Assembly (NCBI GenBank): GCA_030645575.1
Contig: JAUSMJ010000044.1
Location: forward strand, 1 to 63,005
From: Caulobacter sp.
GTDB taxonomy: Bacteria > Pseudomonadota > Alphaproteobacteria > Caulobacterales > Caulobacteraceae
Direction: 5' to 3'
Length of the DNA: 63,005 nt
Shown: positions 43,193 through 50,616 of the stretch, one piece after another
How the letters are laid out: every line of letters starts with the position of its first letter
How positions within the stretch are numbered: the first letter of the stretch is position 1
Notes under the pieces: model-generated
Told to the model about the DNA's origin: nothing
Seen by the model: the letters and a program-made list of their open reading frames with translations, nothing else
The model's database searches: none
Translations under genes and position numbers: made by a program

Positions 43193-44145
43193 TCAGGCCG
43201 CCGCCGGAGAAGCCCTGTAGACCCCGCCCCGGACCATCAGCGCCCAGGCGACGCGCGCCATCCTGCCGGCCAGGGCCACGGCCACCAGCTGGCGCGGCTT
43301 GCGGGCCAGCATCCGCGCCAGCCACGAGCCCTCCGGCGCCCCGCCCGCCACCGCCCAGCGCACCACCGCCTGGGCCCCGACGATCAGCAGTCGCCGCAGG
43401 CTCTTCTCGCCCATCCGGCTGGTCCGGCCCATGATCGTCCTGCCGCCGCTGGAATGCTGGCGTGGCGTCAGACCCACCCAGGCGGCGAAGTCGCGGCCCT
43501 TGGCGAACGTCTCGCGCGGCGGGGCCAGCGCCACCAGCGCGGTGGCGATCACCGGCCCAACGCCCGGGATGGTCATCAGCCGCCGGGCCGTCTCATCGGC
43601 CTTCGCCCGGACCGCGATCTCCCCGTCCAGCCGCGCGATCTGCTCGCCCAGAGCCGCAAGGCCGCTGGCCAGCGCCTCCAGCGGCGGACGCGCCTCCAGC
43701 GGCAGGTCCGTCCCCTCCGCGATGATCGCCAGCAGCCTGGCCACATGCGCCGGGCCCCTGGGCGCGATCAGCCCATGCTCGGCCAGATGACCCCGGATCG
43801 CGTTGATGATCTGGGTCCTCTGCCGCACCAGCAGATCGCGCGCCCGGAACACCGTCGCCGCCGCCTGCTGTTCGGCGCTCTTGACCGCCACGAACCGCAT
43901 CCCCGGCCTCAGCGCCGCCTCGCAGATCGCCTCGGCGTCCGCCGCGTCGGTCTTCTGCCGCTTGACGAACGGCTTGACATACGCCGGCGCGATCAGTCGC
44001 GTCTCATGACCCAGCGCGCCGATCTCGCGGCCCCAGTAATGCGCCGCAGCGTCTTCCTCAGAACCACCGCGCCCGACGCATCCGCGCCGTGAACCTGAAA
44101 CACCGACTTGGCCAGATCCAAACCGATCGTGCTAATCTTCAACAT
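43193..44145 (-). pseudogene. IS1111-group transposase, disrupted by internal deletion and frameshift
   Basis: The N-terminus from ATG 44145 (MLKISTIGLDLAKSVFQVHG, with the first catalytic Asp) reads to LRKTLRR, then leaves frame near 44041. The other frame resumes with HYWGREIGALGHETRL, AYVKPFVKRQKTDAADAEA (third and fourth catalytic Asp), the MTIPGVGPVIATALVAL HhH-like segment, and PRQHSSGGRTIMG with the C-terminal Ser motif. About 24 residues that normally contain the MEACG catalytic Glu are missing. The DEDD site is therefore incomplete and the protein cannot be active. Confidence 0.88.
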
Positions 44146-44221
44146 GGACGGCTCCTCTCGACTGGTTGAAACAACTCCAGTCTGGCACGCCGATGCCGTC
44201 GAGGGGTCGTCCACCCCATCA

Positions 44222-44242
44222 CGCACTAAAGTGCATGTCCCT
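44222..44242. repeat. REP-like element, copy 2, right part of the second hairpin
   Basis: CGCACTAAAGTGCATGTCCCT completes the hairpin begun at 42893 once the IS is removed. The reconstructed hairpin has ACACG facing CATGT, like the second hairpins of copies 1 and 3. Confidence 0.8.
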
Positions 44243-44265
44243 GTTCCTCACGCTACACATCCCCC

Positions 44266-45438
44266 ATGCCCGACGCCTCCACCGCCCTCGCCGACCGCGC
44301 CATCGCCATCCTCGGCAAGCTGGTGAGCTTCGACACCACCTCGCGCCTGTCGAACCTGGCCCTGATCGACTGGGTCGAGGCGTATCTGGCGGAGCAGGGC
44401 GTCGCCGCCCGCCGCATCGTCAGCCCCGCCGGCGACAAGGCCAACCTGCTGGCCAGCATAGGCCCGGCGGTTGAGGGCGGGGTCATCCTGTCGGGTCACA
44501 CCGACGTGGTGCCGGTCGATGGACAGCCCTGGACCAGCGACCCCTTCGTCCTGACCGAGCGCGACGGGAAGCTCTACGGGCGCGGATCCTCGGACATGAA
44601 GGGCTTCATCGCCCTGGCCCTCGCCGCTGCGCCGCTGTTCCGCGAGGGGCTGAAGCGCCCCGTCCACCTGGCCTTCTCCTACGACGAGGAAGTCGGCTGT
44701 TTCGGCGCGCCGGAGATGATCGCCACCATCGCGCGCGACCTGCCGCGCCCGGCCCTGTGCATCGTCGGCGAACCCTCGCTGATGAAGGCGGTCGGCGGCC
44801 ACAAGGGCGCGGCCTTCTTCCGCGTGGTGGTCAGCGGGCGCGAGGCCCACTCCAGCCAGCCGCACCTGGGCGTCTCGGCCAACATGGCGGCGGTGGAGCT
44901 GCTGGCGGCGCTGACGGCCCTGTCGGCCGACCTCGCGGCCAAGGCCGACCCCGCCTCGCCGTTCGAGCCACGGGGGACCAGCCTGACCGTCGGCCGGATC
45001 GACGGCGGCACGGCGGCCAACATCCTGGCCCGTCGTTGCGAGATCGTCTTCGATGTGCGGGCCGAGCCGGGCGACGATCCGCTGGTCGTGCTGGCCCCGT
45101 TCGTCGCGCGGGTGGCCGATCTCGACGCACGGCTGAAGGCGCGCGACCCCGAGGCCGGGGCGACGTTCGAGGTGCTGGCCAATGTCCCGTCGATGGCCCC
45201 CGACAACGGCGCGGCCGAGGCCTTCGTGCGCGGCCTGACCGGCGACAACGGCCCTGTCCGCGCCGTGCCCTACGCGGCCGAGGGCGGCCAGTTCCAGGGA
45301 GCCGGCTTCTCGACCGTGATCTGCGGTCCCGGCTCGATCGACCAGGCGCACCAGCCGGACGAGTTCGTCGAACTCGACCAGATACGCCAGGGCGCGGCCT
45401 TCATGGCGCGGCTCGCGGAGACGTTGCGGGCGGGATGA
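44266..45438 (+). CDS. argE: Acetylornithine deacetylase (M20 family)
   Basis: 390 residues. M20 motifs: SGHTDVVPVDGQ (metal His/Asp), YGRGSSDMKGFIA, FSYDEEVGCFGAPEM (catalytic Glu pair) and the dimerisation domain (about 180-290). The C-terminal PGSIDQAHQPDEFVE is typical of ArgE. It hydrolyses N2-acetylornithine to ornithine in arginine synthesis. Its ATG stands only 45 nt from the IS end, so its promoter must lie in the repeat or the IS. Confidence 0.88.
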   Translation: MPDASTALADRAIAILGKLVSFDTTSRLSNLALIDWVEAYLAEQGVAARRIVSPAGDKANLLASIGPAVEGGVILSGHTDVVPVDGQPWTSDPFVLTERDGKLYGRGSSDMKGFIALALAAAPLFREGLKRPVHLAFSYDEEVGCFGAPEMIATIARDLPRPALCIVGEPSLMKAVGGHKGAAFFRVVVSGREAHSSQPHLGVSANMAAVELLAALTALSADLAAKADPASPFEPRGTSLTVGRIDGGTAANILARRCEIVFDVRAEPGDDPLVVLAPFVARVADLDARLKARDPEAGATFEVLANVPSMAPDNGAAEAFVRGLTGDNGPVRAVPYAAEGGQFQGAGFSTVICGPGSIDQAHQPDEFVELDQIRQGAAFMARLAETLRAG

Positions 45439-45460
45439 TCCACCGCTGTCCATCCAATCA

Positions 45461-45492
45461 CCGTCATGGCCCGGACAAGCCGGGCCATGACG
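45461..45492. repeat. CCGTCATGGCCCGG hairpin, single-arm copy
   Basis: CCGTCATGGCCCGG ACAA GCCGGGCCATGACG forms a ~13-bp hairpin and matches one arm of the repeats at 40577 and 61503. It lies between convergent argE and queG and may serve as a bidirectional terminator. Confidence 0.75.
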
Positions 45493-45506
45493 ATGTAATT
45501 TGATAC

Positions 45507-46565
45507 CTATTTGGATGGGTTCGGCGCCGCCGACCTCAGCCGCGCCAGCGCCCATTCCGCCGCGTCGCGAACCACGTCGGACGGATCCCCCCTCAGCGCC
45601 TCGGCCGAAGCCGCCAGCGCCGGATCCCCGCTGTTGCCGATGGCGTACAGCACATTGCGCACGAAGCGGTCGCGGCCGATGCGCTTGACCGGGCTCTTGC
45701 GGAACATCGCGCGGAAGGCGGCGTCATCGAGCGCCGCGAGGCTCGCCAGCGAGGGCGAGCGGAGTTCGTCCCGCGCATGCAGGGCGCTCTCCCGCGCCGT
45801 GGCGGCGAACTTGTTCCACGGGCAGACGGCCAGGCAGTCGTCGCAGCCGTAGATGCGGGCGCCCAGGGCCGCGCGGAATTCCTCCGGCACGGGCCCCGCG
45901 TGCTCGATGGTCAGGTAGGAGATGCAGCGCCGCGCATCGAGCCGGTAGGGCGCGGGGAAGGCGTTGGTCGGGCAGACGTCGAGACAGGCCCGGCAGGAAC
46001 CGCAATGATCGACCTCGGCCGCGTCGGGCTCGATCTCCAGCGTCGTCAGGATCGAGCCCAGGAACAGCCAGGAACCGAGTTCGCGCGAGACCAGGTTGGT
46101 ATGCTTGCCCTGCCAGCCGAGGCCCGCCCGCTGGGCCAGCGGCTTTTCCATCAGGGGGGCGGTATCGACGAACACCTTCACCTCGCCGCCGGCGCGGGCG
46201 ACGATCTTGCCGGCCAGGGTCTTGAGCTGACCCTTGATCAGCTCGTGATAGTCGTCGCCCTGGGCGTAGACGGAGATGGTCCCGCGCGACCGTTCCGCCA
46301 GCGTCGCCAGCGGATCACTGTCCGGCCCGTAGTTGAGCCCCAGGACGATTGCCGAGCGGGCGTCCGGCCACATGCCGGTGGGATGGGCGCGGCGGGGCAG
46401 GGTTTGCGCCATCCACTCCATGGTTCCGTGCAAGCCCTCGGCGACGAAGGCCTCCAGCCGCGCGCCGGCGGGCCAGGGGTCGGCCGCCGAGGCGAAGCCG
46501 CAGACGTCGAACCCGAGGCTCAAGGCCTCCTGGCGGATGCGGGTCCTGTCGGGGTCAGAAATCAA
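45507..46565 (-). CDS. queG: Epoxyqueuosine reductase
   Basis: 352 residues. TTG start at 46565; no ATG or GTG gives the conserved N-terminus, and the [14 protein letters not shown] segment follows directly. Two [4Fe-4S] sites are visible, [12 protein letters not shown] and [11 protein letters not shown], with [20 protein letters not shown] as the cobalamin-binding region and a HEAT-like C-terminal tail ([18 protein letters not shown]). It makes queuosine from epoxyqueuosine in tRNA. Overlaps the GST gene by 11 nt. Confidence 0.93.
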   Translation of the reverse strand: MISDPDRTRIRQEALSLGFDVCGFASAADPWPAGARLEAFVAEGLHGTMEWMAQTLPRRAHPTGMWPDARSAIVLGLNYGPDSDPLATLAERSRGTISVYAQGDDYHELIKGQLKTLAGKIVARAGGEVKVFVDTAPLMEKPLAQRAGLGWQGKHTNLVSRELGSWLFLGSILTTLEIEPDAAEVDHCGSCRACLDVCPTNAFPAPYRLDARRCISYLTIEHAGPVPEEFRAALGARIYGCDDCLAVCPWNKFAATARESALHARDELRSPSLASLAALDDAAFRAMFRKSPVKRIGRDRFVRNVLYAIGNSGDPALAASAEALRGDPSDVVRDAAEWALARLRSAAPNPSK

Positions 46566-47241
46566 GGTCGTGATAGTGGGGCGCCGGCGCCATGCCCGGC
46601 CAACGATCGGCCAGAAGCGGTCGGAAGCAGGGCCGCGACTTGATCTTCATGTACCACGTCTTGGCGGCGGAGAAGTCGTTCCACGGCACGTCGCCGAAAT
46701 AGTCGATCACCGACAAGTGGGCGGCGGCGGCCATGTCGGCCAGCGAGATACGCTTGCCGGCCAGCCAGTCGCGGTCAGCCAGCAGGCGCTCGATATACTG
46801 CATGTGCAGCTTCAGCGCGTCGCGGCCGGCGCGGATATTGGCCAGGGCCGGGGCGCCCAGGCCCAGCAGCCGCTTTTCCATCTTCTCGTGCAGCAGGTAG
46901 CCGCTGACCTCGGCGTCGAACTTGCGGTCGAACCATTGCAGCAGGCGGCGGGCCTCGGCCCGCTCGGCGGGCGCGCGGCCCAGCAGGGCGGGCTCGGGGT
47001 TCTGTTCCTCGAGATGCTCGAGCACCGCGCGGGTCTCGCAGATCACGATGCGACCGTCGGGGCCGGTCTCGACCAGCACGGGCGGCACGCCGGAGGGATT
47101 GAGGGCGGCGAAGTCCGGCGGGCTTTCCCACCAGCGCACCTGCACCTCGGCGAAGGGCAGCCGCTTCTCGCCCAGCGCCAGCCGCACCTGCCGCGAGGCC
47201 GGATCGAGCGGGAAATGGTGGAGGGTGCGTTCGACGCTCAT
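46555..47241 (-). CDS. Glutathione S-transferase family protein
   Basis: 228 residues from ATG 47241. Thioredoxin-like N-domain (about 1-80; [41 protein letters not shown] with the Glu-Thr/Ser glutathione site) and all-helical C-domain (about 90-215; [20 protein letters not shown]). Detoxification or conjugation role, substrate unknown. A TTAA-N7-TTTA at 47285-47299 lies 44 nt upstream and resembles a CtrA box with one mismatch. Overlaps queG, so both are likely co-transcribed. Confidence 0.87.
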   Translation of the reverse strand: MSVERTLHHFPLDPASRQVRLALGEKRLPFAEVQVRWWESPPDFAALNPSGVPPVLVETGPDGRIVICETRAVLEHLEEQNPEPALLGRAPAERAEARRLLQWFDRKFDAEVSGYLLHEKMEKRLLGLGAPALANIRAGRDALKLHMQYIERLLADRDWLAGKRISLADMAAAAHLSVIDYFGDVPWNDFSAAKTWYMKIKSRPCFRPLLADRWPGMAPAPHYHDLDF

Positions 47242-47296
47242 CGCGGGCCTGACTTCTGCAATGGGCAGATAACGCAGACGGGCGTTAAGGCCGCGT

Positions 47297-48235
47297 TTAC
47301 CGCGCCGCGTGTTCCGCCTCGCCGAACGCGCCCCCATGCGGCTCGGCCCGGCCGTGCGGGTCGGGATGGATGATGATGTCGGCCGCCGGAAAGGCCGCCA
47401 GCACTCGCTTCTCGGCCGCCACGACCGCCTCGTGCGCGGCGGCCAGGCTGCTGTCGGGGTCGAGGTCGGCGTGCATCTGGATGTGGATGTAGGGTCCGGA
47501 GGCCCGGGTGCGCAGCTGGTGCACGTCCTGGATGCGCGGGTCCTGGGTCATCAGGGCGATGATCCGCGCGCGGTCGGCCTCGGGCAGTTCGTGGTCCATC
47601 AGCTGATTGCCGGCCTCGCGGAACACGCCGATGGCGCCCCACAGCAGCCAGACCGCGACCAGCAGGCCGGCCGCCGCGTCCAGCCAGTGCAGGCCCAGCA
47701 AGGTCGCGCCGGCGATGCCGGCCATGGCCGCGAGGTTCGAGGCCAGGTCGGCCGCGTAGTGGGCCCGATCCCCGGTGACGGCGATCGACCGCGTGCGCCG
47801 CAGGACCCAGGACTGAACCGAGATCAGGCCGACGGTCAGGACCACCGACAGGCCCATGACCGCGATGGCCCAGCCGCCCGCGCCGAGGGGCCTGGGGTCG
47901 AGGATGCCGGCGATGGCCTCGCGACCGATCAGGGCCGCCGAGGCGAACACCAAGCCCGCCTGCATCAGGCTGGCGAAGGCCTCGGCCTTGCCATGGCCGA
48001 AACGGTGCTCCGCGTCCGGCGGCTCGACCGCGTAGCGCACGGCGTAGAGGGTGATCAGCGAGGCCAGCAGGTCGAGGCCGGAATCGGCCAGCGACGCCAG
48101 CAGCGCCACCGAGCCGCTGGCCAGCCAGGCGGCGGTCTTGGCGGCGACCAGGACGATCGCGGTGACCACCGACAGGCTGGTCACCCGGCGCGTCAGCACG
48201 GCGGCCTGGGCCGTGGTCAGGGGAGCGGTCGTCAT
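47297..48235 (-). CDS. fieF: Cation diffusion facilitator (FieF-like metal efflux)
   Basis: 312 residues. Six TM segments (about 20-210), metal-site residues in SLADSGLDLLASL and AHYAADLASNL (D-xxx-D and H-xxx-D), and a C-terminal cytoplasmic domain with HxHxDxD-type HIQMHADLDPDSSL, and IIHPDPHG. It exports Zn2+ or Fe2+ by proton antiport in the inner membrane. Placed 55 nt upstream of the GST start on the same strand, it may join that transcript. The CtrA-like box at 47285 overlaps its stop. Confidence 0.88.
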   Translation of the reverse strand: MTTAPLTTAQAAVLTRRVTSLSVVTAIVLVAAKTAAWLASGSVALLASLADSGLDLLASLITLYAVRYAVEPPDAEHRFGHGKAEAFASLMQAGLVFASAALIGREAIAGILDPRPLGAGGWAIAVMGLSVVLTVGLISVQSWVLRRTRSIAVTGDRAHYAADLASNLAAMAGIAGATLLGLHWLDAAAGLLVAVWLLWGAIGVFREAGNQLMDHELPEADRARIIALMTQDPRIQDVHQLRTRASGPYIHIQMHADLDPDSSLAAAHEAVVAAEKRVLAAFPAADIIIHPDPHGRAEPHGGAFGEAEHAAR

Positions 48236-48289
48236 CCCGCCCTTCTAGCCGCGACGCCCGCCGGACCCCAGCGCGAACGACTCTCGGGT

Positions 48290-49375
48290 TCAGGCCGCCT
48301 GCCGCGGCCGCGGCCCGATGTAGCGCGACGCTGGCCGGATCAGGCGGCCGCCGACGAGCTGTTCGCGGGCGTGGGCGATCCAGCCCGCGACCCGGCCCAT
48401 GGCGAACACGCCGGTGAAGGTCGCGGGCGGGAAGGCCAGGGCCTCGAGCAGCAGGGCGGTGTAGAACTCGACATTGATGTCCAGCGGCCGGTCCGGCTTG
48501 CGGTCCCGCAGGATGGTCAGGGCCGCCGTCTCGACCGCCTCGGCGAAGGCGACGCGGCCGGGCAGGACATTGGAGCCCTCGCTCATCCGCCGCACGGCCG
48601 CCTTGAGCACGTCGGCGCGCGGGTCGCGCACGCGGTAGACGCGATGGCCGAAACCCATCAGCCGCTCGCCCCGATCCAGCGCCGCCTCCAGCCAGGCGCG
48701 GGCGTTCTCGGGCCGGCCGATGCCATCGAGCATGTCGATCACCGGCCCGGGCGCGCCGCCATGCAGCGGGCCCTTCAGCGCCGAGACGCCCGCCAGCACG
48801 GCCGAGGTCAGGCCGGCCTGGGTCGAGGCGACCACCCGGGCGGCGAAGGTCGAGGCGTTCAGGCCATGATCGCTGACGGTGACCAGATAGGCGTCCAGCG
48901 CCTCGGCCTCGGCCTCGCTGGCCGGGCGGCCGCGCAGCATGCGCAGGATGTCGGCGCTGTGGCGCAGCGTGGCGTCGGGCGGGACCAGCGACTGGCCGGC
49001 CTGGGCGCGGACCACGGCGGGGATGAACACGGCCGGCGCGGCCAGCAGCTTCAGCGCCGCGCCGAGGCCGTCGCCGTCCGGCAGCCGGGCCGTCAGGGCG
49101 CGCATGGCCTCGACGGGGGTGAGCTTCAGCAGGCCCGCGTCGATGGCGACGGTCTCGGCGAACACCGCCACCCGCGCCTCGCCCAGCGCCCGGGTGAGAT
49201 CTGACGGCATGTCGTCGAAGAAGCCGTCGAACAACAGATGGGCGACGTCCTCGAAGCGGGTGCGCCCGGCGAGGTCGTCGAGGCTGTAGCCGCGAATGAT
49301 CAGACGGCCGGCCAGCCCGTCCACGTCCGACAGCACGGTGTTGGCGGCGATCACGCCCTCGAGCCCGTCAATCAT
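48290..49375 (-). CDS. Citrate synthase/2-methylcitrate synthase family protein
   Basis: 361 residues from ATG 49375. Citrate-synthase fold with catalytic His in GPLHGGAPG and MGFGHRVYRVRDPR, and Asp in DINVEFYTALLL; SDHGLNASTFAARVVAS is also typical. Shorter than the hexameric GltA (about 430). It condenses oxaloacetate with acetyl-CoA or propionyl-CoA. Its ribosome-binding site lies in a 9-bp palindrome (49381-49406). Divergent from a second citrate-synthase gene fused to HTH. Confidence 0.88.
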   Translation of the reverse strand: MIDGLEGVIAANTVLSDVDGLAGRLIIRGYSLDDLAGRTRFEDVAHLLFDGFFDDMPSDLTRALGEARVAVFAETVAIDAGLLKLTPVEAMRALTARLPDGDGLGAALKLLAAPAVFIPAVVRAQAGQSLVPPDATLRHSADILRMLRGRPASEAEAEALDAYLVTVSDHGLNASTFAARVVASTQAGLTSAVLAGVSALKGPLHGGAPGPVIDMLDGIGRPENARAWLEAALDRGERLMGFGHRVYRVRDPRADVLKAAVRRMSEGSNVLPGRVAFAEAVETAALTILRDRKPDRPLDINVEFYTALLLEALAFPPATFTGVFAMGRVAGWIAHAREQLVGGRLIRPASRYIGPRPRQAA

Positions 49376-49380
49376 GTCGA

Positions 49381-49406
49381 TTGTCTCCCTTGTTTCGGGG
49401 AGACAA
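49381..49406 (-). promoter_or_regulatory. Palindrome covering the ribosome-binding site of the citrate synthase
   Basis: Perfect 9-bp inverted repeat TTGTCTCCC-N8-GGGAGACAA. On the minus strand the proximal arm contains AGGGAG, the Shine-Dalgarno 8 nt before ATG 49375, so folding of the mRNA would bury it. As DNA, it is also a plausible operator for the adjacent HTH-citrate synthase. Confidence 0.6.
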
Positions 49407-49460
49407 ATTGGCCGGGGCCGTGATATCGTCAATCTTGATCAACATAATCAATGTGTGGCG

Positions 49461-50609
49461 ATGGACCGCGACTGGGTCTCGGCGGAAGAGGCGATGGACC
49501 GGCTGGGGGTGCGGCCGCAGACACTCTACGCCTATGTCAGCCGGGGCCGGATCGAGGCGCGGCCCGATCCCGTCGATCCGCGTCGCAGCCGCTATCGCCT
49601 GGCCGACGTCGGCGCGCTGGCCGAACGCAAGAAGCGCGGCCGCAAGGCGTCCGAGGTCGCCGCCGGGGCCATCGCCTGGGGCGAGCCGGTGCTGGCCTCG
49701 GCCATCACCACCGTCGCCGGGGGACGGCTGTTCTATCGCGGACGCGACGCCGTCGCCCTGGCGGAGACCGAAACCCTGGAGTCGGTGGCCCGGCTGCTGC
49801 GCGGCGGTCACGGCGCGACTCTGAAGGCCGTCCCGCCGGCCGCGCCGGTCTTTGGCGGGTCCCTGCGCGAGCGGCTGTTCGCGGCCCTGTCCGCCAGGGC
49901 CGGGGTCGATCCGCCATCGCGGGGCCGGGCCGCGCTGGCCCTGGCCGTCGAGGCGGTCGGCCTGCTCGATCTGGTCGCCGACGCCGCCGCCGGCGGGCCG
50001 GGCGAGGGACCGATCCACGCGCGCATCGCCCGCGCCTGGGGTCGCCCGGACGCCGATGACGTTATCCGCCGCCAGCTGGTGCTGCTGGCCGACCATGAAC
50101 TGAACGCCTCGACCTTCGCCGCCCGCGTGACGGCCTCCACGGGCGCATCGCTGGCGGCCTCGGCCCTGTCGGGCCTGTGCGCGCTGTCGGGACCGCTGCA
50201 CGGCGGCATGGCCGGGCGGGTGATCAATCTGGTCGAGGAGGCCCGGCGCATCGGGCCGGAGGCGACCGTCGCCGGACGGCTCGCCCGCGCGGGTCCGACG
50301 CCCGGCTTCGGCCATCCGCTCTATCCGGACGGCGACCCGCGCGCGGCCGCCCTGCTCGCGGCCTTTGATCCGCCAGCGGACTACGCCGCCCTGCGTACGG
50401 TCGTGCAGACGATGACGGGCGAGGCGGCCAACGTCGATTTCGCGGTCACCGCCCTCAGCGCGCGGTTCGGCCTGCCGCCGGACGCGCCGTTCGCGCTGTT
50501 CGCGGTGGCCCGGACGGCCGGCTGGCTGGCCCATGCCGTCGAGCAGGCGCAGACCGGGACCCTGATCCGGCCCCGGGCGCGCTATATCGGCGAGGCGCCG
50601 TCGATCTAG
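49461..50609 (+). CDS. Citrate-synthase-family protein with N-terminal helix-turn-helix
   Basis: 382 residues. The first ~50 are an excisionase/MerR-like HTH (VSAEEAMDRLGVRPQTLYAY, SRGRIEARPDP), then a basic linker (RKKRGRKASEV), then a citrate-synthase domain with ADHELNASTFAARV, GPLHGGMAG, GFGHPLYPDGDPRA and VDFAVTALS, so the catalytic His and Asp are retained. It shares the C-terminal LIRPxxRYIG motif with the divergent synthase. It may be an enzyme that also regulates its own locus. Confidence 0.85.
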   Translation: MDRDWVSAEEAMDRLGVRPQTLYAYVSRGRIEARPDPVDPRRSRYRLADVGALAERKKRGRKASEVAAGAIAWGEPVLASAITTVAGGRLFYRGRDAVALAETETLESVARLLRGGHGATLKAVPPAAPVFGGSLRERLFAALSARAGVDPPSRGRAALALAVEAVGLLDLVADAAAGGPGEGPIHARIARAWGRPDADDVIRRQLVLLADHELNASTFAARVTASTGASLAASALSGLCALSGPLHGGMAGRVINLVEEARRIGPEATVAGRLARAGPTPGFGHPLYPDGDPRAAALLAAFDPPADYAALRTVVQTMTGEAANVDFAVTALSARFGLPPDAPFALFAVARTAGWLAHAVEQAQTGTLIRPRARYIGEAPSI

Positions 50610-50616
50610 GGCCGCT

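Larger units (their letters stand above)
42901..44221 (-). mobile_element. IS110-family, IS1111-group insertion sequence (inactive)
   Basis: About 1321 bp. Perfect 13-bp sub-terminal inverted repeats GTGGACGACCCCT (42904-42916) and AGGGGTCGTCCAC (44202-44214) lie 3 and 7 nt from the ends, the spacing known for the IS1111 group. The dinucleotide CA occurs at both junctions (42899-42900 and 44220-44221), leaving a 2-nt ambiguity. The only gene is a broken transposase on the minus strand. The 292 nt beyond its stop (42901-43192) are non-coding and occupy the place of the guide RNA in this group. Confidence 0.85.

Noticed and set aside
42904..44214. Reading the 13-bp inverted repeats as true IS termini
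   Set aside because: Target reconstruction puts the ends 3 and 7 nt further out, which fits the sub-terminal repeats of the IS1111 group.
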